Assembly (NCBI GenBank): GCA_934096585.1
Contig: CAKOMG010000007.1
Span: 57,571-121,570 of the forward strand
Direction: 5' to 3'
DNA from: an uncultured Bacilli bacterium
GTDB taxonomy: Bacteria > Bacillota_I > Bacilli_A > ML615J-28 > CAG-698
DNA: 64,000 nt
Part shown: positions 1 to 9,768 of the stretch, piece by piece
Position numbering within the stretch: the first letter of the stretch is position 1
Layout of the letters: every line of letters starts with the position of its first letter
Notes under the pieces: generated by a model
Database searches by the model: none
Told to the model about the DNA's origin: nothing
Seen by the model: only the letters and a program-made list of their open reading frames with translations
Translations under genes and position numbers: made by a program

Positions 1-1469
1 AGTAAAGCTCTAGCAATACTTATTCTTTGTTTTTGACCACCTGATACCGTAACTCCTCTTTCGCCAAGAACTGTATCATATCCTTCTTTAAAATCTTTAA
101 TATTACTATCGACATCACTATTTATACTAGCTTTGATAACTTCATTTTCATCAACTTCATTGCTTGAAAAACTAATATTATTTTTAATTGTGTCACTAAA
201 TAAGAAGTTATCCTGAGGAACATAACTAATAGCATTACGGACATCTTTAACCGGAAGTTTCATTATATCAATGTCGTCAATTAGTATTTCGTTTTCTTTA
301 ACATTATATATTCTCATTAACAATTCAACAAGTGTTGTCTTTCCACAACCAGTTCTACCAATTAAACCAATATTGTAACCTTGAGGTATTGTTAAAGAAA
401 TGTTTGACAATACTTCTCTATCACTATTTGGATATGTGAAAGATAAATTATTAAACGTAATTTTGCCCTTAATTTGATGATCCTTTATAACATCTTCACT
501 ATCTTTAATTTCTTTTTCATAGTTAAATACTTCATTTAATCTCTTTAAAGACGCTTTACCCTGACTATGCAAGTTAATTAAATTAGCAATAGCCATCATT
601 GGCCATATTAACGTATCAAAATAAGCAACAAATGTAGTTAAAGTTCCTACTTCAAATTTTTTATGAAGTATTAAAATACTACCTAAGATATATAATACAA
701 TAAAAATTGATCCAATAAATATACCAAACAATAAGTTATTTACTAACATAGATAGTTTCTCAAATTCAATATTTTTATCCATATTTTCTTTATTTATTTT
801 TGAAAATCTTCGCAATTCTTCCGTTTCTTTTAGAAAGGCTTTAATAACACTTAGACCAGAGAAACTTTCTTGACTGAAATCCGATAAATTAGCATAAGCC
901 TGTTGCCTAATTTCATATTTCTTTTCCATGTATTTACCAACAAATAATCCAAGAATTGCTAGTAACACTAAAGGCACCGAAGCAACAAGTGTAAGTTGAA
1001 CATCCATTCTTAACATTTTCACAAATGATAATATACCTAATACAGTCGCATCTACCATCATTAAAATGCCACTCCCAAATACTTCACGCATAGTTTGGAT
1101 GTCGTTAGTATATAGTGCCATCACGCTTCCTACTTTATTGTTTTGATAAAAAGTTTGTCCTAATTGTTCACATTTTTTAAACAAATCACGTCTTAAATCA
1201 GCTTCTATTCTTGCACCATTTCCAAATATAGTAATACGCCATGTAAATCTTCCAATAAACATTACCGCAATTACAATAATAAATTCTTTAACATATCCAT
1301 TTAAAAGTTCCATTGTCAGTTTAGACTCTTTAATGTAATCTACGATTTCACCTATGATTTCAGGAATTCTTAATTGAAAGATATCTACAAAAACCAATGC
1401 TATTATTCCTAATATGAAAAAGTATGAATACTTTAAATAATATTTATTTATATGCTTTCCGAAAATCAC
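1..1469 (-). CDS. ABC exporter half-transporter (membrane domain fused to ATPase), 3' end off the window
   Basis: The gene is cut by the left window edge; 489 codons are visible. I translated it from a GTG at 1469, which has an AGGAGG ribosome site at 1475-1480 with a 5-base spacer. The N-terminal part (about 1-310) has the spaced hydrophobic helices of an ABC type-1 exporter membrane domain. The nucleotide-binding domain starts near 335 with Walker A GRTGCGKT at 371-378, then a Q-loop YVPQDN, and the signature VSGGQ just before the edge. The family pumps lipids, peptides or drugs outward as a dimer; the partner may lie beyond the edge. The substrate cannot be told. Confidence 0.9.
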   Translation of the reverse strand, partial: MIFGKHINKYYLKYSYFFILGIIALVFVDIFQLRIPEIIGEIVDYIKESKLTMELLNGYVKEFIIVIAVMFIGRFTWRITIFGNGARIEADLRRDLFKKCEQLGQTFYQNNKVGSVMALYTNDIQTMREVFGSGILMMVDATVLGILSFVKMLRMDVQLTLVASVPLVLLAILGLFVGKYMEKKYEIRQQAYANLSDFSQESFSGLSVIKAFLKETEELRRFSKINKENMDKNIEFEKLSMLVNNLLFGIFIGSIFIVLYILGSILILHKKFEVGTLTTFVAYFDTLIWPMMAIANLINLHSQGKASLKRLNEVFNYEKEIKDSEDVIKDHQIKGKITFNNLSFTYPNSDREVLSNISLTIPQGYNIGLIGRTGCGKTTLVELLMRIYNVKENEILIDDIDIMKLPVKDVRNAISYVPQDNFLFSDTIKNNISFSSNEVDENEVIKASINSDVDSNIKDFKEGYDTVLGERGVTVSGGQKQRISIARAL

Positions 1470-1489
1470 ACTTTCCTCCTACTAAATAA

Positions 1490-1508
1490 AGGCTGTTAAT
1501 CACAGCCT
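1490..1508 (-). terminator. Possible weak terminator or intercistronic hairpin
   Basis: Arms AGGCTGT (1490-1496) and ACAGCCT (1502-1508) form a 7-bp stem with a 5-base loop. It overlaps the stop codon of the ABC gene ending at 1507 and is followed on the minus strand by only a short AT-rich tract. The next gene starts 20 bases further on, so it may only reduce read-through. Confidence 0.45.
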
Positions 1509-4479
1509 ATTTTCTATTTTTAAATGTAACAAATATACTCAATAACATTGAGCATATAAACATTACTGATGATAAAACTATAGCATAAATTATAGCTTCA
1601 TTTGTAAACATTAATCTATATCTATAAATTGTTAGTCCATTATCAAATGTATAAGCAAATAAACCATTTATAACATTTGTAAATAACCTAGATAACCCTA
1701 TTGCGGAAAAACAAATTATTAATGCCATCCCAAGATAAGTTACAAAATGAAGTAGATATATATGCATTGGTCTTACACCTAACATTGACAATCTTGTCAT
1801 CGTGCCTTTTTCTTTATTTTCTTTTAAATATATAAATCCTAAAGCAATTAATGAAGCCATTCCTAAAAGGAATAGATACATACTACTGATAATCTCTAAA
1901 ATATAATTACCTGAATTGGTATTATCAAATGTATAATAATCTGAAAATAAATAATAAAGTGATAAGTTTCCAAGATTCTTTTCTATATATGATTCATCTA
2001 AAACAATTTTTCTAATCACTGTACTAGTCATATATACAGTTCCAACTTCTTTAACATTACCTAAAGAATCAAATGTAGGTTCCGCAAAGCCAAATGTTAC
2101 TCCTTCATTTACAAAGTAGTATGTGCCACCTATTTCTTGAAGTTCATAGTTTGGATACAATGATGCTAATCCATCACCATCTACTTCAGCGTATGTTTCT
2201 CCTTTTCCATCAACAAACTCAAGATAAGCACTTGGCATATTGTCAATTGGTGATAATGAATATCCTAAATTATATAACTTAACAAACAGTGCTTTAATTT
2301 CAGAAACTGTCATTCCTTTTACATCAATTGTCATAGTTCTCGCTTGGCTATATATATTGCTATAAATAGTTTGATACAAATTATTACTAGCATAAAATAA
2401 TCCATTGCTTGTGTTTTTTGCTAAACCAACTATTTTTGCTTTTGTATATATGTTTCCAAATCCATTATTATATTCTAATGTAATTTCTTGGTTTGCTATT
2501 TGCGCAAAACTATTTCTTTGATTTAATAAATTATCAAAAGATAATGTTGGAAATAATTGTCTTGCAAGTTGCAATGTTAAAATAATTTCATTATCTTTTA
2601 ATTCGTCTTCATCAGTTGATAGAGCTATCAGTCTATTTTCATAGTCGATTGTTAAATTATCTTCATGACCAAACAACTCATATTGTTGATGAGTACCCTT
2701 TGAACCTGATTTTTCACGATCATACATTTCAATTGCATTTGTTGAATAATCGTATTCTCCAAGAAAGGCCTGAACATTGCTATTACTTAGTTTAAAGGTT
2801 TCATCATTTAAAATTACATTCATTGTACCTGTTTGAAAAATATTATAATAAAAGGCATGGCCAACAGAACTTTGAAGTGGTTCTTGTAAAACCACATAAC
2901 CAAATGGTTGTGATTTTATTGAATTCATAAATATTGCATATTTATCATTGTCTTGATTTTTGAAATATGATTTATACTTATATTTCATTTGGTCGTAACT
3001 ATAATCGTAATAATCTAACTGGTGTGTATTAATTACCCCAACAACTTTATAATGAACAGGATCACCAATATAATAATCAGTTGTGCCATTTGTGTATACT
3101 CCATAATTATCAAATATCACAAAATCAACATCATATATGTCTTCCATTTTAACTTGATCTATTGATGTATAACCAAACTCTTGATAATTATTGCATAAAT
3201 ACTGCCATGCAACTACATCAGCTATCAATATTTCTTCTTTATTATTAGGATTTGGAAGCTTACTATGAGAATATAATTCATAGTTAATATTTTTATTATA
3301 TAAATAATAAATATAATCAGTTGTACTTAATTGCTCCCAATAAAAATATCTTCCTCCTCTTGAATAACTCATCGTCTTTTGATTAGATACACCATCAATA
3401 AGTAACTTATTATTTAGAGAATCATTAGTACCATATTGTATATTAAAGTCACTTAAAGTATTCTCAATAATTTTAGCATCTACATCATTTAACTTCATAT
3501 CTCCAGTGTAGACATTTTTAATAGTAAAATAAGGATCTTTAATATTTCCTCGTTTAATAACATTATACTTAGTAACATTATTTTTTATTGATGTAGCAAT
3601 AGAACGATCAACATTAAAGTTAAAATTAGGTGTACCAAAATTATCATATTCATTCTTTACTTTAATGCCCGCAACAGCAAGATTAGTAACTGTTATAGCA
3701 GCCATAAATAATAACATAACAAATAGATTAATGGCTAATCCCTTTTTTAAATGATTAAAAAGAATAGGCATTAAAGCAAACTTTTTAGTCTTTCTTTCTG
3801 GTAATTCTCTTGCCTTATTATTTGTTTCATGATATGTAATATCTTCAACTACTTCACCATCAACAAATCGAACCATACGATCAGCATATTGTGTTGCTTT
3901 TTTAATATCATGAGTTACTAAAATAACTAATTTATCCTTTGATATGTCTTTAAATAATTGAAATATTTTATGAGCATTTTTAGTATCCAAAGCACTAGTT
4001 GGTTCATCCGCAAAAATTATTTTACAGTTTTTTATTAAAGCTCTAGCTATAGCAACTCTTTGCTTTTCCCCACCAGAAAGTGATTTAACTTTTTTATGTT
4101 CAAATCCTTTTAATCCTACTTGTTCTAAAGCTTCACTAATACTTGCTTTGTTATTTTGTATATTCATACATAATTTTAAGTTTTCTTCAACTGTTAAAAA
4201 TTCAAATAAAGAATTTTTTTGAAATACGAAAGCACTTGTGAAGTTTCTATAATCCACTATTTCTTTATAACTTTTTTTCTTTAAATCAGCTCCATCGATC
4301 AATACTTTTCCTTTAAAATCCATATCCATAGATCCTAAGATATTTAGTAAAGTCGTTTTTCCACATCCACTTTTTCCCGCAATAATTGTGAGACCCGTTT
4401 CACCAAATGTAAGGTTTAAATTGGGGATTATATCTTTTCCCTTACGATAACTCTTTTTAAGATTTTGTATTTCTATCAT
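1507..4479 (-). CDS. ABC transporter, ATP-binding domain fused to FtsX-type permease (MacB-like)
   Basis: The 990-residue protein starts with an ABC ATPase: Walker A GKSGCGKT at 35-42, Q-loop Gln87, signature LSGGE at 134-138, Walker B IIFADEP at 154-160 and H-loop His190. A first membrane helix lies near 241-263. A very long extracytoplasmic region follows (about 265-870), then three C-terminal helices typical of FtsX/MacB permeases. Family members are mechanotransmission exporters or antimicrobial-peptide sensors/pumps. It begins 2 bases after the stop of a similar fusion gene (4482-6818), so the two are co-transcribed and may form a heteromer. The large external domain has no motif I recognise. 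Confidence 0.88.
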   Translation of the reverse strand: MIEIQNLKKSYRKGKDIIPNLNLTFGETGLTIIAGKSGCGKTTLLNILGSMDMDFKGKVLIDGADLKKKSYKEIVDYRNFTSAFVFQKNSLFEFLTVEENLKLCMNIQNNKASISEALEQVGLKGFEHKKVKSLSGGEKQRVAIARALIKNCKIIFADEPTSALDTKNAHKIFQLFKDISKDKLVILVTHDIKKATQYADRMVRFVDGEVVEDITYHETNNKARELPERKTKKFALMPILFNHLKKGLAINLFVMLLFMAAITVTNLAVAGIKVKNEYDNFGTPNFNFNVDRSIATSIKNNVTKYNVIKRGNIKDPYFTIKNVYTGDMKLNDVDAKIIENTLSDFNIQYGTNDSLNNKLLIDGVSNQKTMSYSRGGRYFYWEQLSTTDYIYYLYNKNINYELYSHSKLPNPNNKEEILIADVVAWQYLCNNYQEFGYTSIDQVKMEDIYDVDFVIFDNYGVYTNGTTDYYIGDPVHYKVVGVINTHQLDYYDYSYDQMKYKYKSYFKNQDNDKYAIFMNSIKSQPFGYVVLQEPLQSSVGHAFYYNIFQTGTMNVILNDETFKLSNSNVQAFLGEYDYSTNAIEMYDREKSGSKGTHQQYELFGHEDNLTIDYENRLIALSTDEDELKDNEIILTLQLARQLFPTLSFDNLLNQRNSFAQIANQEITLEYNNGFGNIYTKAKIVGLAKNTSNGLFYASNNLYQTIYSNIYSQARTMTIDVKGMTVSEIKALFVKLYNLGYSLSPIDNMPSAYLEFVDGKGETYAEVDGDGLASLYPNYELQEIGGTYYFVNEGVTFGFAEPTFDSLGNVKEVGTVYMTSTVIRKIVLDESYIEKNLGNLSLYYLFSDYYTFDNTNSGNYILEIISSMYLFLLGMASLIALGFIYLKENKEKGTMTRLSMLGVRPMHIYLLHFVTYLGMALIICFSAIGLSRLFTNVINGLFAYTFDNGLTIYRYRLMFTNEAIIYAIVLSSVMFICSMLLSIFVTFKNRK

Positions 4480-4481
4480 TT

Positions 4482-6818
4482 TTATAAATCCTTTATAATT
4501 TCAATTGGACTCTTTCTACATATTGAAAGAACCATAATTGTAAGTGAAATAATCATTATTGAATATATTATTAAATCCCATTTAAATATATTCATATTGG
4601 AAATATAGAAAAATTCATATTCCAATAATTCTTGCGTAGATGTGTATACTAAATTAGTAACAACTACTGGATACACAACTTTGATAATGACTAACGATAT
4701 AATTATACCTGTTATAATATACATAATTGTTTCAATCAAATATGGAACAATTATTGGGAATTTACTGATACCAAATGAATATTTAATGCCTATTTTTTTC
4801 TTCTCAATATTTAAAGTCATAGAATTGATAATATAAGCAAATACCATCATAATGACAATCATGGTAATTAAAAACTCAATCATTACATATTTGGAACTTG
4901 AACATCTTTCCCAAGTCGCTTTAGCATATGCAAATGATGCATTAACCACATTTTCATTTTTTAATACTTCATCATATATAGAACTATCTTTTTCGATTAA
5001 AAAACGACATCCAGATTGACGTTCTGCCAATTTTTTGAACATATTTTCTTTTACTACTACTTCTCCATTAACACCATAAATATCAGAGTCGACATCATTT
5101 TTATAAACATAAGCTAAATATCCACTAAAACTATATCTGTTTGTTGAAAAACAAATGAATGTAAAAGATTTAACTGATCTAATGTCTTGTTTATCCAAGG
5201 TTAAAAAGTCTTCCCACATTGTTTGTGAAGCCATACAATATCTATCTGATACTTCAGAAGAAGTAAATGAATAGTGATCACCATAAACATATCTATATGA
5301 ATCAGTAGTATTAAATAATTTTACTGCTACATATCCTGTTTTTGAATACATTTGTCCATTCCCATCTTTGGGATAAACATTATATTTAACTTCTTCTACA
5401 AAATATTTTCGATGATTCATTATATATTTAACGCCAGAAAATGAAGTATATACAGCATTATATATTGATAAATTTTCTTCAAATGCTAAACGTTCTAAGT
5501 CATTACTAAAATCACTACGCAAAAAATCTTTGTAGTTAGTGGAAATAATACCAATGATTTCATAATCTTCCCCACAAATATTTATATAATCACCAACTTC
5601 TTTTCTTTCGCCATAATAAAATTCATAACTTGCTTGAATATAATCTGTAATAGCTATTTCTGCTTTATCTGTTACATTTCCAAGCGCAGGATATTCTCCT
5701 TCAGTAACTTTTATTTTATTAGTATTATCAACAACGATATTATATATTACCGGTTGATAAAAACTACTTGCATCCATCCATCTTTCCGCAATAGGAATAT
5801 AGGTTGAATATAGTTCATATAAATTATTTTCATTATATTTTTCTTCAATTTGGAAATATTCTTCTTCAGAATAATAAACACTATATCCACTCTTTTCATT
5901 TGATATTTTAACATAGTTACTACCATATTTTTCTTGATAATCATAATAACTAGTGGCAATGTCAAAATATGCATATCCGCATAATATACTACCTATTACA
6001 GGAATTAATATTAACATAATAAAGATAGCTAGGCTTCTTGCCAAACTATTTCTAATAAAACCTGTTGTAAATTTTAATTGTTGAGAAAAAGTCACATCAG
6101 GTTTTTTAAAATCTGTTGATTTTTCTAATGATGGATCATATATATTAATTGCTTCATTTATTGTTGTATCACTTAATACATGGCCATCTTCAATTGCTAT
6201 GATTCTATCTCCATATTCATGAGCAGCATCATCATCATGAGTAATTACAACTACAAGCCTATCTTTACTAATATCTTTCAATAAGTCCATTACTATCTTA
6301 GTATTTTTTGAATCTAAGTTACCAGTTGGTTCATCTGCTAAAATCATTGCAGAATCCTTAACTAATGCTCTAGCTATAGCAACACGTTGCATTTGTCCTG
6401 ATGAAATTTCTGTGACTTTAGAATACTTTATATCCTCAATATCAACTTTTTTTATTACTTCATCAATAATTGAATAATCTTTAATATCTAGAAACTCTAA
6501 AGGCAATTTAATATTATCGTATACGTTTAAATCTTCTATCAAGTTATAATCTTGAAATATTAATCCTACATATGAATTACGATAACCAAATAATTGTTTT
6601 TTATCATCACTAAATAAAGACTTATCCCCAACTATAACATCTCCTGAAGTTGGTCTATCTACTCCAGATAACATATTCATAAGTGTAGATTTTCCGGAAC
6701 CGCTTACACCTACAATAAAAACCAATCCTTTTTGAGGAAGGTCTAGTGTCATATCATCTAGTGCTTTAACAAGTTCATATTCAGTTTTATAAACCTTTGT
6801 TAGATTTTGAATTTTCAT
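4482..6818 (-). CDS. ABC transporter, ATP-binding domain fused to FtsX-type permease
   Basis: This 778-residue protein is the first gene of the two-gene unit with 1507-4479. Its ATPase has Walker A GVSGSGKS at 37-44, the Q-loop in IFQDYN, Walker B MILADEP and an altered signature ISSGQ (138-142) where LSGGQ is usual. The membrane part is one helix near 255-280, a tyrosine-rich external domain, and three C-terminal helices. The topology is that of MacB/FtsX class transporters fused in one chain. The ribosome site GGTGA lies just before the ATG, and a consensus promoter lies at 6848-6876. The substrate is unknown; peptide export or envelope-stress response are possibilities from the family. Confidence 0.88.
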   Translation of the reverse strand: MKIQNLTKVYKTEYELVKALDDMTLDLPQKGLVFIVGVSGSGKSTLMNMLSGVDRPTSGDVIVGDKSLFSDDKKQLFGYRNSYVGLIFQDYNLIEDLNVYDNIKLPLEFLDIKDYSIIDEVIKKVDIEDIKYSKVTEISSGQMQRVAIARALVKDSAMILADEPTGNLDSKNTKIVMDLLKDISKDRLVVVITHDDDAAHEYGDRIIAIEDGHVLSDTTINEAINIYDPSLEKSTDFKKPDVTFSQQLKFTTGFIRNSLARSLAIFIMLILIPVIGSILCGYAYFDIATSYYDYQEKYGSNYVKISNEKSGYSVYYSEEEYFQIEEKYNENNLYELYSTYIPIAERWMDASSFYQPVIYNIVVDNTNKIKVTEGEYPALGNVTDKAEIAITDYIQASYEFYYGERKEVGDYINICGEDYEIIGIISTNYKDFLRSDFSNDLERLAFEENLSIYNAVYTSFSGVKYIMNHRKYFVEEVKYNVYPKDGNGQMYSKTGYVAVKLFNTTDSYRYVYGDHYSFTSSEVSDRYCMASQTMWEDFLTLDKQDIRSVKSFTFICFSTNRYSFSGYLAYVYKNDVDSDIYGVNGEVVVKENMFKKLAERQSGCRFLIEKDSSIYDEVLKNENVVNASFAYAKATWERCSSSKYVMIEFLITMIVIMMVFAYIINSMTLNIEKKKIGIKYSFGISKFPIIVPYLIETIMYIITGIIISLVIIKVVYPVVVTNLVYTSTQELLEYEFFYISNMNIFKWDLIIYSIMIISLTIMVLSICRKSPIEIIKDL

Positions 6819-6847
6819 TTTAAGTCACCATTTTTATAATATTTATT

Positions 6848-6876
6848 ATTATACCATATACTAATTAAAATTGCAA
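6848..6876 (-). promoter_or_regulatory. SigmaA promoter for the ABC/FtsX pair
   Basis: TTGCAA (6871-6876), 17-bp spacer, TATAAT (6848-6853), read on the minus strand. It is about 30 bases upstream of the ATG at 6818. Confidence 0.7.
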
Positions 6877-6884
6877 TAAAATAA

Positions 6885-6910
6885 AAAAAAGTAAGTACTG
6901 CTTACTTTTT
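6885..6910 (-). terminator. Intrinsic terminator after the methyltransferase gene
   Basis: GTAAG (6891-6895) pairs with CTTAC (6901-6905), extended by an A-run and T-run on the two sides. The minus strand carries a T8 tract after the stem. The arm overlaps the TAA stop at 6902. Confidence 0.75.
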
Positions 6911-7498
6911 TATAGCCTTTAATATTAAATAACCACTTGCTTTATTTACTACTTGAACATTTCCAAATACTTCTTCCATTTTATTTTTCATGCTTTCTGC
7001 ACCTTGTTTTTTTTGAATAACTATATACATCCATCCGTTATGATTTAAATGTTCAAAGCCATCAGTTACTACTCCATGAACTATTTGTTTGCCAGCTCTT
7101 ATAGGTGGGTTACTAATTATCATATCGTATTGTTCTCTAACATTTTCATATAAATTACTAATCTTAGCTTCAATATCCTCTAAATGATTGATCTCTATAT
7201 TTTTTTTGGCAAGATTAATTGCTCTTTCATTGACATCAATCATTACAACATGTATCTTTTTATATTTTTTCTTTATACATATGCCTATTGTTCCAATCCC
7301 ACAACCTACATCTAATAATGATTTAACACTACTTAAATCTTCTAAACTATTTAGTAAAACATTAGTTCCAAAATCCACTCTATTCTTTGAAAAAACTCCA
7401 TTATCACTAAATAATTTAATGTTTTCATTTAAAAATGTATATGATATTAATCTTTCTTTTGATTCTATTGTATTGTCATTTGTAAAATATTGTCCCAT
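6902..7498 (-). CDS. Class I SAM-dependent methyltransferase, RsmC/YbxB-like
   Basis: A 198-residue protein with the SAM-binding motif LLDVGCGIGTIG (61-72), an acidic residue after the next strand (MIDVNE), and the catalytic motif NPPIRAGK (130-137). The NPP motif is typical of N2-guanine methyltransferases of the RsmC type, and the length matches the short Firmicutes form YbxB. It would act in the cytoplasm, probably on 16S rRNA, although the exact target cannot be read from sequence. It is a single-gene unit with an RBS (GGAAGAGG) upstream and a terminator downstream; in Bacillus the homologue sits near rpoB, which is not the case here. Confidence 0.85.
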   Translation of the reverse strand: MGQYFTNDNTIESKERLISYTFLNENIKLFSDNGVFSKNRVDFGTNVLLNSLEDLSSVKSLLDVGCGIGTIGICIKKKYKKIHVVMIDVNERAINLAKKNIEINHLEDIEAKISNLYENVREQYDMIISNPPIRAGKQIVHGVVTDGFEHLNHNGWMYIVIQKKQGAESMKNKMEEVFGNVQVVNKASGYLILKAIKK

Positions 7499-7550
7499 TG
7501 TTTTACCTCTTCCTTTATTATATCAAATATTAAAAAGAAAAAAAAGAAAA

Positions 7551-7570
7551 AAATGCGGAAACCCGCATTT
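7551..7570 (-). terminator. Intrinsic terminator of the amidase gene
   Basis: AAATGCGG (7551-7558) and CCGCATTT (7563-7570) form an 8-bp stem with loop AAAC. On the minus strand it is followed by two long T-runs. It overlaps the stop codon at 7570. Confidence 0.9.
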
Positions 7571-9648
7571 TATTTTACTATTGGATTGATAGTTGTAGTT
7601 TTAGTAAATTCCTTACTACTTCCATTAAATGTTACTTTTACTTTATAAGTAACTGGAGTTGGTGTAGTAACAGTTTTTAAAATTTTTCCATTATTGTCTA
7701 ATAATGTTAAATCATTACTTGCATATTCAAATTTAATATTATTCATATACTTCAGAATAATATATTCATTTGTAACCATTGTTTTAAAATAATCCCATGT
7801 ATCATTTTCAATCATTACTTGTGGACATAACTTACCAGAGAAATTACGATGTTGTAATACTGCATCTGGTTCAATACCAAATAACATTAATAAGTGGGCA
7901 ACAAGATTTGCACAATTTCTCATAACTTGGTTATAATCAACATCCTTATTAATACATGTTTCAATACCTATGCTATTTCTATTTCCTCCACAATTAGATA
8001 TATAAAATCTTCTTGCTGCTTGTGAATAATTAGATGCATATATATTATTCATATAATAGTTTCCATTTTTACCAAGACATGTATAAATACCTGCTGGAGT
8101 AATTTCTGTTGCATACTTGCCATTATATTCTGTTGCAGATGAATTATTAATAATTGGAGCCATAATTTTTGACTTAGTTCCATTGATATATAAATAATGA
8201 TCAGCACCTACTGTAATAATTGGATCTGGTCCTTGGTATTTTACTCCTGTATCATTTAACCCAAATCGTGTGCTACCATCACCTGCATGCCATGCAACTT
8301 CATCAAGTGGGACATGTTGATAAATATCTGTATCACCAACTGTAAAGTTCCATGATGTTTGTCTTTCATCATTTGTTGTTTCTAACCTATTCCATTCAGC
8401 CGCAGACATGGTTGATCCTGTATCATGAACAGTAATTAAATATGTTCCGGTTTTTTTAATTTTTGTTCTACCCATATTATTCCAAGGAATTAAACCAGTA
8501 GTCACTTTTAAATTTTTCACATTTGGATTACTATCTTCGGTATAATATTTAATATTTGTATTGTTTGCATCTGTTGATTCTACAATATCTTTTAATGCTA
8601 TATCTTGAACATAGAATGGTAAGAATCCTAAATTATTTTTATTATAAAAAGCAGTTTTCATAACATATTGATTTACTTCATCTCTATGCATTCTTTCCAC
8701 GATAAAATCCATCATTTCACTATCATTATATGTTCTAAATTCTTTTTCCCATGTTCCTGTAGTATCATTGCATGTAATTGTAGCTGTCATCTTTACTACT
8801 TTGTTTGGAGAAAATGTTACTAATTTTCCATTATTTGATATTATACTTAAATCATTACTTTGCCATGTGAATGTAACACGACAATTATCATCTGTTGCGG
8901 GAAGTGAAAGGTCAGAAAATACTTTATCAACATTTTCATATTTTTGATTCAACCATTTAATTGATTCGTTAATATAATACTCATCCTTTTTTCCTTCAAT
9001 TGTGATGTTCTTTTCACCTGTAATTTCTATGCCACTGATTTGAATAACATAACTTAAAACTATTTCTACATCATCTTTTCCTTTGTTTAAATACTTACCA
9101 TCATTTGAGAAAACATCAGGATTACTTGATGTGTAAGTTATATATCCAAATATATTTTCGTTTTTATATGTTATATCTCTTGTTACTAAATCAATATCCT
9201 TAAAAACTAAATCAGGAATACGATCTTCAATAATTTTTTTATATGTTTCTTTATCTTCTCTACCTTTAGCAATAACATTATATGTTAAAGTAATATCTTC
9301 GTTTAATTCGTCATAAATTACTGTAGCAGTTAGTGTAACTTCTTGATCAAATAAATTTGCTTTGTAAACACCTTTATTAGAAATTGTTGCCTTGTGATTA
9401 GTTTCCCATTCGATATAACAATATTTATCTTCTTCAATTACACATTCTTCTGGTAATTCAATAGATTTATCTGTATATTCAGGGATAATTGTTTTTAAAT
9501 AATTATCTACTTTTTGTGATACTGTTTTTCTTAATTCTTCTTGAGTTGGTTTATTATCATCTGGCTTTTCAGGTGTTGTACAACCAACTAAACTTATACA
9601 AAAAATAGCAATAACGAAAATAAAAATTACTTTTAAGAATTTGTTCAT
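7570..9648 (-). CDS. Lipoprotein with Ig-like domains and N-acetylmuramoyl-L-alanine amidase (Amidase_2) domain
   Basis: A 692-residue secreted lipoprotein. The signal peptide ends in the lipobox LVGC with Cys23 as lipidation site. Three Ig-like domains follow (about 40-130, 130-220, 225-310), each with the pattern of a strand ending in SNNGKL-type turns. The amidase domain spans about 375-625; the zinc ligands are His408 (VHDTG), His600 (QHRN) and Cys608 (KLCP), so it looks active. A last Ig-like segment covers 630-692. Amidase_2 enzymes cut the lactyl amide bond in peptidoglycan; here the enzyme would be tethered to the outer face of the membrane and act in wall turnover or lysis. It has its own promoter (9688-9716) and terminator. 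Confidence 0.88.
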   Translation of the reverse strand: MNKFLKVIFIFVIAIFCISLVGCTTPEKPDDNKPTQEELRKTVSQKVDNYLKTIIPEYTDKSIELPEECVIEEDKYCYIEWETNHKATISNKGVYKANLFDQEVTLTATVIYDELNEDITLTYNVIAKGREDKETYKKIIEDRIPDLVFKDIDLVTRDITYKNENIFGYITYTSSNPDVFSNDGKYLNKGKDDVEIVLSYVIQISGIEITGEKNITIEGKKDEYYINESIKWLNQKYENVDKVFSDLSLPATDDNCRVTFTWQSNDLSIISNNGKLVTFSPNKVVKMTATITCNDTTGTWEKEFRTYNDSEMMDFIVERMHRDEVNQYVMKTAFYNKNNLGFLPFYVQDIALKDIVESTDANNTNIKYYTEDSNPNVKNLKVTTGLIPWNNMGRTKIKKTGTYLITVHDTGSTMSAAEWNRLETTNDERQTSWNFTVGDTDIYQHVPLDEVAWHAGDGSTRFGLNDTGVKYQGPDPIITVGADHYLYINGTKSKIMAPIINNSSATEYNGKYATEITPAGIYTCLGKNGNYYMNNIYASNYSQAARRFYISNCGGNRNSIGIETCINKDVDYNQVMRNCANLVAHLLMLFGIEPDAVLQHRNFSGKLCPQVMIENDTWDYFKTMVTNEYIILKYMNNIKFEYASNDLTLLDNNGKILKTVTTPTPVTYKVKVTFNGSSKEFTKTTTINPIVK

Positions 9649-9687
9649 ATATCCTCCTCTAAATTATAAAAACATTTTCATACTTAT

Positions 9688-9716
9688 ATTATACAACATT
9701 TATCTTCTTTTTTCAA
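9688..9716 (-). promoter_or_regulatory. SigmaA promoter of the amidase lipoprotein gene
   Basis: TTGAAA (9711-9716), 17-bp spacer and TATAAT (9688-9693) on the minus strand. An AGGAGG ribosome site follows at 9653-9658, before the ATG at 9648. Confidence 0.85.
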
Positions 9717-9720
9717 CAAA

Positions 9721-9749
9721 AAAAGCAGTAGATTAATCTACTACTTTTT
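9721..9749 (-). terminator. Intrinsic terminator of the SGNH hydrolase gene
   Basis: AGTAG (9727-9731) and CTACT (9738-9742) form the core stem, flanked by A-run and T-run. It lies 27 bases after the stop at 9769. Confidence 0.75.
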
Positions 9750-9768
9750 GTTAATTAAAATAATTATT

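Noticed and set aside
7188..7589. A 133-residue plus-strand frame
   Set aside because: It is antisense to the methyltransferase gene and its terminator, with Phe/Leu-rich low-complexity content typical of a shadow frame.
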